This document shows, one piece after another, positions 18,649 through 24,453 of a stretch of 24,453 nucleotides of DNA. Location: contig MZNV01003028.1 of the NCBI GenBank assembly GCA_002081555.1, positions 1 through 24,453 of the forward strand, written 5' to 3'. Position 1 is the first letter of the stretch; every line of letters begins with the position of its first letter. This DNA comes from Protostelium mycophagum. Lineage: Eukaryota > Evosea > Variosea > Protosteliida > Protosteliaceae. Under the pieces are notes generated by a model. That model saw only the letters and a list, made by a program, of their open reading frames with translations. It ran no database searches and was not told the DNA's origin. The translations under genes and the position numbers were made by a program.

Positions 18649-19097
18649 GATCGCCGCGCAAAGCAGAATATTGCAAAGAAAATGACTTTAAAGAATCATG
18701 TCTTTTGCAAGAACTTTTCAAAATTAAAAATAATTGCAGTAACTAACAATCTGTTGCTGTGAGTAACATTCATGTGACCATGCATTGCTTGGCAACTGGT
18801 GACATGTACAAATTCATGTCCATTACTGCTCATTAAATGTGTCTGCTGGGTCATAACAGGAAAATTTTAATTGTTAAGTGGACTTTGCCTCCACAAAAAC
18901 GGATTGTCGTCAAGCTAAGAGAAGAACGCCTTGTTGAAGAGAGGAGCGGATGGATTGCTGTCATGGGGCGATGCCCGAGCACTCCGCCAAATCACGGCTT
19001 TAGAGGTCAAAGAACATGATGGTGTACTTGGAAATCGTTGTTGGTAAATGCCGGCAGACCATGAAAATGAATATAGACACTGAAATAATCACTGATT

Positions 19098-20153
19098 TTA
19101 TATCACAACCATCGGGATGTAGTATGTCATGTACAAATCATCCAGAAGAACATGGATCACCACAGCTTTCCCTTCTACAATGCAGCAAATGACATTGTTT
19201 GGTAACACCTTTTAGAATCAGATTTTTCTGTAGAGAATGAATGTTGTGCACCTGGTAGGAGTACAAGAACTTGGAAAACTGTTTCATGCGAACTTTTCCC
19301 TCTGCGACGACCTCTGGGTCAACCCTTGGTGGGCTTCTCCCTTCTATCTGTGGATGCTCTAAATTATTATATGATGTTTGGATGGTGACCATGTCCGTCT
19401 CCACTCTGAATTTGATTTCTCCTGCCATGTTGGCGTGGATCGTTAGAGTCTCTCCCACATTCTGTGATCATGAGCGGTGAAACCATTGAAAAAGATTAAA
19501 AAATCACCTTCATCTTGTCGATGACGTGTCTGAGTACTTTAAGTGCTGGCATCATGATTTGGACTTCTGGATCGGGTAGATGTGGCTCTGTATATCCTGC
19601 TAGTTCTGAAGAGGATAATATGTGTATTGGTACATCTTGTACAATATTCATTGTCTGTGCTCCCTGTTTGTATCAAGAGTGTTTCGAGATTAATGATGAC
19701 GATGGTAATATGATCACCTGTTTGTCAATGATGAAAGAGAGATAAGGGAGGTTTCCCTTCTTCACTAATTTAAATAAGAGATCGCTGGCATCTTGTCCTG
19801 ATTTCAGGGCTCTCTGCAGATGATCCAGATTAACTTCAAAAGCTATCTCATTATTGTTCAGACTCTCGATAGTATAGTCCTCAAAAAGCAGGTTCTATAC
19901 ATATTAGATCTAATTGGATGAAACTCTTCACACCGAGGCAATTCCCGACCAAACTTGCATGCCTCCCTCTGTAATCTCGGAGGCCAAAATGAACTGCATC
20001 TTCTTCTCTGACAAATGAACCACACATTCTTTACTAATCTGCAGGACTGTGGCTACAACTCCTGCTGATGTGAGACCCTGATTCAAGAATGGTCTAATTC
20101 TCACTTTGAAAAAGAGAGGCTTTGTCCGGGAGTATTTTCGCTTTGAATCTCAT
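19098..20153 (-). CDS. HUS1: HUS1, subunit of the 9-1-1 checkpoint clamp, 277 aa
   Basis: HUS1 forms the RAD9-RAD1-HUS1 ring that is loaded at damaged DNA and activates ATR-type signalling in the nucleus. Exons in gene order are 20153-20105, 20064-19934, 19894-19718, 19663-19508, 19461-19252 and 19208-19098, joined in phase by introns of 39-54 nt, giving 277 residues against 280 in human. Family landmarks are MRFKAKI at the start, LSEKKMQFILA, FEVNLDHLQRALKSGQDA, VQDVPIHIL, LPDPEVQIMMPALKVLRHV, ANMAGEIKFRVETD, and the closing DDLYMTYYIPMVV that matches the family's LQYFIP end. Together these define the two PCNA-like halves. An E2F-like box lies about 210 bp upstream. Confidence 0.96.
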
Positions 20154-20494
20154 CGTGTTGGTGCTGTTTTCGTTTGATCATGATCTGCTGAAGAAAAAAC
20201 CGCCGTTTCCGCGAATTGATAATCTACAATCATTCTTGGAAATCGCATTGCCCAGGCTAATCAGAGAAATGAATACCCAATTCATACTACGATGTTGATG
20301 CTTGTCCATATTGTGATTGGTAGGAGCACTTGATGAACAACAGCTGTCGGACTTCTTTCAATCCTCCCGCCAAAAGCTCCTCGCCCTGCATCTCACACCC
20401 CGAAATTTCGGACGAAAACCACTGACATCAAGCGAGAAGAACAGAAACTCTTCCAATCTTAATCAATATTGTACATTTTTTGACATTCCGCCAT
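20154..20494 (-). promoter_or_regulatory. HUS1 upstream region with E2F-like box
   Basis: The 341 bp between the HUS1 start and the thioesterase stop contain an E2F-type box TCCTCCCGCCAAAA (20362-20375), a CCAAT-type ATTGG near 20316, and a 12-bp palindrome CCGAAATTTCGG (20400-20411). Open frames on the plus strand here run into the antisense of thioesterase exons and are not counted as genes. Confidence 0.45.
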
Positions 20495-22119
20495 TCACAT
20501 TCTTGAGGGGACTGCGTTGTCTCTCTCTGGATTCTTGTCTCCCCACACTACATAAGCTTTACAGACATCCCTCCCTCCCTCCCCCCCTCTCATCCAGTAC
20601 TCAACGTGCAGCGTGTCGTCGGAACTTTCGTGACGGAATTTCATCGAGATTTCAACGACTTCTCCGATCCTACACTGGTCTATGTACTCGAGGGTGCATC
20701 TGTATAATAAGAAATGTAGACAAGCAGATGTCTTGTCAGGCTGACATCTTACCTTTTGAGAGAAGAGTACGCGAAATTGTCTTTACGCGGTGACTGAAAC
20801 TTGTCAGAAAAGAGTTCTTTAAAAGTCTACTATTGTCAAGTGTCAAAAAATGTCAAAGATCTGACATACCTCTGTCACCTTGATGAACCCAGTGAGAGCA
20901 GCTTTCAATCTACAATCGTCGAAGTAGTCTAAATATCTCCCGTTGTTCACGTGATTTAACGTGTCCAGATCGCTTAGCCTGATCTCGTACCTGATGATGT
21001 CATCAGGATCGATGATGTCAATCATTTCAATGCATCACACTCACTTGTGTCTGAAGATGTCAGGGGTTGAAGGAGGGGATTTAGACTTTGAGACAAGAGG
21101 ATATCTCACGGGGTCTTCCATCTGCACCGTGCTCTTTTGGAGTAACTCCAACAATTCTCCAGACAATGGAACAGGTGTCCCCGCAAAATTTATGACCACC
21201 TGTCAAAGTGTCAGAATGAGATATAAGACGTCATGAACGTCACCAGAGTGGCAGAGGTGCGGAAGACGGGCTTCAAACCTTTGTATGTCACCTGATTTCT
21301 GAGCAAAGATAAAAACTGTAAATTCAATCAAAAATCAATCAGATGTTATTAAACCTTGATATCTATATCTATATCTATAGACATGAGTCTTTCACATTTA
21401 GAAATGAGACACATCAGCGGCAAAGTCGCAATCAAATATTATCCGGCAGACACGGATTTGTACATCTCACCAGTCGCCACAAGATACACGGTAACATTAA
21501 CGTGTCACTCACGGCAACAGATCGTTAGTTACCGCAATTATTCTTCGTTGTACAAGTCCGTGTCCGTGGGTAAATAATATCAAATGCAGATCATCAAGAA
21601 GAATTATCCACAAAATAATGACACACCTCTTCTCTTGATGGGATGAAAGCCTCATGATGATTCCATTGCCCCTCTTCTCGACACTCTTCAGCCCTCTTGA
21701 GCAGGTAAGCGATACCTTCTATGACGAAGCTGCTCTTGCCCACTCTGGTCACTCCAGTTTCTACTCTTCTCTTGATGGGATGAAAGCCTCATGATGATTC
21801 CATTGCCCCTCTTCTCGACACTCTTCAGCCCTCTTGAGCAGGTAAGCGATACCTTCTATGACGAAGCTGCTCTTGCCCACTCTGGTCACTCCAGTTTCTA
21901 CGAGGATCTGATTCGTGATCAGTGAGGGACAGGACAACCATGGTCTGAATGTCTTTCTGCTCTGGTCTGATAGTAAAATGAAGTTTGTTCGGCAGAAGTA
22001 TAACATGGATGAGGAAGTTACCTCGTCTCCTGGTGAGAGATCTTTTCGAACGTCACACGAAGAGGATCTGAGCACCGCCATGCATTCATTCTTCTTCATA
22101 CCACACCTCTCACATCCAT
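20495..22119 (-). CDS. Double-hotdog acyl-CoA thioesterase-like gene with a frame-breaking duplicated exon
   Basis: Likely hydrolyses acyl thioesters. Exons in gene order: 22119-22022, 21907-21627, 21315-21244, 21199-21045, 20990-20870, 20793-20753 and 20699-20495. The first hotdog shows DLSPGDEILVETGVTRVGKS and ATLVVINFAGTPVPL. After a linker the second shows YEIRLSDLDTLNHVNN and YLDYFDDCRL, then LEYIDQCRIGEVVEI and KAYVVW. All junctions are in phase except the second exon: it contains an exact 137-bp tandem repeat (21627-21763, 21764-21900). Without it the exon is 144 nt and phase 0 on both sides; with it the frame meets TAG at the junction. The 5' end is unresolved: the N-terminal half of the first hotdog is not seen upstream to 22323. 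An intron (21316-21626) carries a MITE. Either a recent null allele or an assembly artefact. Confidence 0.8.
21439..21574. mobile_element. 136-bp MITE in a thioesterase intron
   Basis: The left terminus TTATCCGGCAGACACGG matches the 172-471 and 24403 termini with few changes, and the right end (TGTACAAGTCCGTGTCC then GGGTAAA) is its inverted complement. TA flanks both sides (21437-21438, 21575-21576). ATCAAAT also occurs directly on both sides (21431-21437, 21579-21585), which may be a longer duplicated target or chance. The interior is unrelated to the 172-471 copy apart from the ends. It lies inside the intron 21316-21626. Confidence 0.8.
21627..21900. repeat. Exact 137-bp tandem duplication
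   Basis: Units 21627-21763 and 21764-21900 are identical base for base as read by eye. The duplication lies wholly inside a coding exon of the thioesterase gene and its length is not a multiple of three. Confidence 0.95.
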
Positions 22120-22323
22120 CTCAGGAGGTAAAAATATGGAATAACTTCTTGCTATGGCACTCATTTTCGAATGTATCTTCGTTTTGTATGGATGCAAGTT
22201 GCTAATTTTTCCGTTTCTCCGGTGACATCGAAATACAACCAGACATTCTTGTCGATGTCTCCATGTGTGCATTAAAAATCTTTTGTGTACATTAAGAGAA
22301 AGAGAAGAATATAAAGAAGACAA
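22120..22323 (-). other. Unresolved 5' region of the thioesterase gene
   Basis: Two minus-strand frames here look protein-like: GDIDKNVWLYFDVTGETEKL (about 22270-22200), and a frame ending LPPEMDVRGVV just before the first placed exon. The second resembles the strand-turn that opens a hotdog domain in some thioesterases (DxRGVVxH). I could not join either to the downstream exon with normal-length introns, so the true start is unknown. Gene 22324-23033 ends directly beside this stretch. Confidence 0.3.
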
Positions 22324-23033
22324 TCAACTGAATTTATAGGCGTGCCGTGTGGCAAAAGATCTCCCCTCCAAACAACCCCAAAAGAAGAGTGCCGCGATGG
22401 GGACGAAGCATGCCATCAAGTGCCACTGTTGTTCTCTATATGACATGGCAAAAAAGATGGAGATGGCTGTACCAGAGCAGAATAAAATAGAGTCCGCGCC
22501 GTATCTGAGCCCTTGTGAAAGGACTTTGCTCGTCAAGAGTTTGGAATAGTGGAAAATGATCCACGTCAATAGCAGATTGACTAATCCAAGGCCGAGAAGA
22601 TAAGAGTGTTCCTCGTGTGTGTAGTAATTATAAGTTAAGAAGAGCATGCCGACAAGACCAATGAGGCTGACGATAAGAGCCGGTAAGGCAACAAGTGGCC
22701 CCACCCATCTTCAACATGATTATTCAAAAAGAAAGGATGATTTCAAACTCACTTTTGATTCATGACAAAAGGACTTCGTATGAGGGCAAAGAGAAGTGAT
22801 AAGAACCAAAGAGCGAGTATTAAAAATGTGTATCCTGCTGCTCTGCAGACATCATGATCATCTTCGTGATAGCGTGGGTGATCGCAAGTGTGTCTGTAGG
22901 GGAAATGAAAATGATGTGGCAGAAGACCAGGTAACAGATTGGCGACTCCGAACACAATCAATAATCCATGGGCCACATCTAATTTCCAGCTGTGAAATGT
23001 CTTCTGTTGCACTCTGCCCTCGCCTGTCTCCAT
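22324..23033 (-). CDS. Six-transmembrane protein, 221 aa
   Basis: Two exons, 23033-22753 and 22708-22324, join in phase over a 44-nt intron. ATG at 23033 is the only in-frame methionine codon before the first membrane segment. Six hydrophobic helices can be drawn: DVAHGLLIVFGVANLL, YTFLILALWFLSLLFALI, LVALPALIVSLIGLVGMLF, LLGLGLVNLLLTWIIF, ILFCSGTAISIFFAM and LMACFVPIAALFFW. The loop after helix 1 is rich in His, Asp and Cys (HTCDHPRYHEDDHDVC) and could bind a metal. The tail is basic and short. The six-helix layout is compatible with Frag1/DRAM/TMEM150-like or other small polytopic families, but I cannot assign it. The stop is only a few bases before the thioesterase region on the same strand. 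Confidence 0.82.
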
Positions 23034-23043
23034 GCTCTTGAAA

Positions 23044-23770
23044 ATGATCCGCTTTTCAACATCACCAAGCCGTCTTTGACAGGACAAATTTTCTCCCGCG
23101 TAAAACCGTTTTTAAATTTTTAAACGGTTCTCGGCAGAGCACCAAAATCAAAAGCCAACCGACACGAGAAGAGATCAGGATGAGAAAATCAAGAGCACAC
23201 TCCCCTCCTCCACATATGTGAGACCAGACCACAAGCCGAAGTTACTTCCCAGTAAGTTGAGTTTGATTGGGACCTCTGCATTTAGAGAGACTTTCAAGGT
23301 AATACCACCATTCTCTTACTCATCTCAATATTTAAAGAGGACTGAACCTTCCAGTCTTATTTTCTTCTCATTCTCATGTGCAACTCCCTCCACCTTACCA
23401 TATGAAGGATCAAGTCTTCGTCTACCCTCTTGGCCCCTTCTACCTGGAGGATTGTCTCGTGATAGGATCGTCATATGACGGGATCGGAGTTGATCGGATT
23501 CCTTACTAAAGATATTTATTTTCGACTCAAGAGGGTTGAGGACATGCCTGTGCAGTTGGGTTCTTTCATTACCTCCTGGTTGGGGTTCACGATCATTCTG
23601 GTTCTGGGGCCATGCCAACCGTCTGGGGGCTTCTCGCACCGAAGTTCAGGTAGGCATCCTGAGACCACCTGATAACATCCTTAGTCATTAGACCTGAGAA
23701 AGCGGGCATCCACGTGCAGTTCTGTTGCACAGAGGACGGACTGCAACTCTACATCATGCAAAAATTATGA
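23044..23770 (+). CDS. Unrecognised gene, partial exon model
   Basis: Coding stretches that look real: a frame ending at 23251 (DEKIKSTLPSSTYVRPDHKP), a middle frame up to about 23450 (DQVFVYPLGPFYLED), a frame up to 23649 (VGVHDHSGSGAMPTVWGLL) and the last exon 23692-23770 (KAGIHVQFCCTEDGLQLYIM, TGA). The 42-nt intron 23650-23691 is certain by phase. A phase-1 acceptor at about 23353 and a donor near 23452 join the others, but alternatives exist, including a 13-nt exon at 23286-23298. The proposed ATG at 23044 with an intron to 23137 would start only 10 bp from the divergent six-TM gene, so the start is doubtful. Not recognised as a family. Confidence 0.5.
23090..23129. promoter_or_regulatory. 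E2F-like box and inverted repeat between divergent genes
   Basis: TTTTCTCCCGCGTAAA at about 23089-23104 resembles an E2F site. Next to it, AACCGTTT (23104-23111) and AAACGGTT (23122-23129) form an 8-bp inverted repeat around an AT-rich loop; AACGG is a Myb-type core. Both could serve the divergent gene pair. Confidence 0.4.
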
Positions 23771-23989
23771 GGCCTCGGCTTTCGTTTCGCCACAGCCTAA
23801 GGTCTTTGTGGCTCATGAGCAGAACAAATTTACACTGTCACTTTCATTGCCAACCAGAGACCGGTCGAATCTCGCATCCCGCTGCATAGAGGAAGAGTTG
23901 CATCATGTCAGAGTGGGATGGAGGGAGGGACAACGTCGTGATAGGTGCGTAATACATCTGACAGTACGCCATTTACTGCACAGACATCC

Positions 23990-24062
23990 GCTCTTATGGC
24001 GCAATCGGTAGCGCGTTCGGCTGTTAACCGAAAGGTTCCTGGTTCGAGCCCAGGTAGGAGCG
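23990..24062 (+). tRNA. tRNA-Asn (anticodon GUU)
   Basis: A 73-nt cloverleaf with no intron. The acceptor stem pairs GCTCTTA with TAGGAGC (one G-T wobble), with discriminator G. The D arm is GCGC/GCGC. The anticodon arm TTCGG/CCGAA closes the loop CTGTTAA, anticodon GTT. The T arm CCTGG/CCAGG encloses TTCGAGC. The internal Pol III boxes are intact: A box TGGCGCAATCGG at 23997-24008 and B box GGTTCGAGCC at 24041-24050. Confidence 0.97.
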
Positions 24063-24075
24063 ATTCTTCTGCAGC

Positions 24076-24080
24076 TTTTT
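24076..24080 (+). terminator. RNA polymerase III T-run terminator
   Basis: Five consecutive T residues start 14 nt after the tRNA 3' end, the usual Pol III termination signal. Confidence 0.8.
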
Positions 24081-24402
24081 ACTTGTCTGGCGTTTTTATC
24101 ACCAATGACATTGCTTAACACAAAAACTCTCCCCCCCATCCTATTTTTCTTCAAAAATTGGAACACAAAATATTGGATGTGATTTGATATTATTTTCTTC
24201 TCCAGCGCAATCCACGTAAATTGAATCAGACTCTGTGATCATGAGGCGGGGTGTCTCCAAAAAGGTCAGATGATTGGAATTTGGTTGCCATGAATATTTT
24301 TTCTTCCAAAACAATCTTCTGAGAATTTATTAAATTATAAAATTGGCCGTCCAACAATTCTGTCGACGCAGAAAGATTGATTTTCAAACAACCATTTTGT
24401 TA
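24081..24402. other. 322-bp interval, no gene supported
   Basis: AT-rich, with no convincing frame. An ATG at 24241 opens MRRGVSKK followed by a GT donor-like base pair, which could be a first exon running right, but no second exon can be shown before the MITE terminus. Confidence 0.3.
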
Positions 24403-24453
24403 TTACCCGGCGGACACGGATTTGTACCAATTTCAAAATTAATTTTGAAAGCA
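24403..24453 (+). mobile_element. Left terminus of a further MITE copy, cut by the window edge
   Basis: TTACCCGGCGGACACGGATT starts at 24403 after the flanking TA (24401-24402) and is identical to the terminus at 172. It is followed by a perfect 20-bp palindrome (24431-24450), the same one found inside the right end of the 172-471 element. The rest lies outside the window. Confidence 0.85.

Larger units (their letters stand above)
17592..19097. other. 1.5-kb gene-poor interval
   Basis: The longest stretch without a convincing host gene. It holds the 3' UTR of the secreted-protein gene, two nested inverted repeats (18077-18196 and 18524-18648) and a coding-like scrap on the minus strand (17880-18050). 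A plus-strand frame at 18837-19019 is open but unrecognised. The accumulation of repeats suggests an insertion-tolerant region. Confidence 0.5.

Noticed and set aside
18837-19019. 60-codon frame on the plus strand in the gene-poor stretch
   Set aside because: No start context, splice sites or recognisable motif; compatible with chance.
20317-20793. 158-codon open frame on the plus strand
   Set aside because: It is the antisense of two well-supported thioesterase exons (LEYIDQCRIGEVV and neighbours) and of the HUS1 upstream region.
21357-21381. ATCTAT microsatellite
   Set aside because: A few units of simple sequence inside a thioesterase intron; no evidence of function.
23808-24166. Open frames over the tRNA gene on both strands
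   Set aside because: They run through the tRNA-Asn cloverleaf and have no protein features.
1-24453. CRISPR array, bacterial operon, rRNA or LTR-type element
   Set aside because: No regularly spaced repeats, ribosome-binding sites, rRNA cores or reverse-transcriptase motifs were seen on either strand.

Overview
The window is nuclear DNA from a compact, intron-dense eukaryote. Genes sit 10-400 bp apart on both strands. Almost every gene is split by very short GT-AG introns, mostly 35-60 nt with 41 nt strikingly common, and acceptors often read TGTAG or CAG. TAA, TAG and TGA are all used as stops, so the code is standard. The gene set (SMC6, HUS1, taxilin, ACBP, MINPP-type phosphatase) is general to eukaryotes. 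The intron style and the orphan membrane and secreted proteins suggest a free-living protist, perhaps an amoebozoan; that placement is inference only.

Layout, left to right. (1) 172-471: a TA-flanked inverted-repeat element (MITE-like); relatives lie at 21439-21574 and at the right edge from 24403. (2) 617-3725 (+): a 16-exon orphan type I membrane glycoprotein. (3) 3940-4279 (-): acyl-CoA-binding protein, divergent from a taxilin gene at 4417-6394 (+); a perfect 20-bp palindrome lies in their shared promoter. (4) 6472-11535 (-): SMC6, with a possible small gene just upstream on the same strand. (5) 12022-13933 (+): secreted histidine phosphatase of the MINPP type. (6) 14367-15095 (+): an acidic/basic low-complexity protein, probably nuclear, with E2F-like boxes upstream. 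(7) 15353-15866 (+): a decayed C-terminal piece of a Pls/PosA-type NRPS-like acyltransferase, convergent with a 106-aa E-set/CBM-like gene at 16240-16651 (-). A 216-bp tandem duplication spans the 3' ends of both. (8) 16885-17591 (+): a secreted, probably GPI-anchored protein. (9) 17592-19097: the largest gene-poor stretch, holding two nested inverted repeats and a possible transposon-ORF scrap. (10) 19098-20153 (-): HUS1. (11) 20495-22119 (-): a double-hotdog thioesterase whose third-from-5' region carries an exact 137-bp tandem duplication that breaks its reading frame. (12) 22324-23033 (-): a six-TM protein. (13) about 23044-23770 (+): an unrecognised gene. (14) 23990-24062 (+): tRNA-Asn(GUU).

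Two genome-maintenance genes are present: SMC6 (Smc5/6 complex) and HUS1 (9-1-1 clamp). HUS1 and the acidic/basic protein carry E2F-like promoter boxes, which would fit S-phase expression. I found no operon-like or defence-island system. The most unusual material is structural: the MITE family, the two tandem duplications and the folded inverted repeats.
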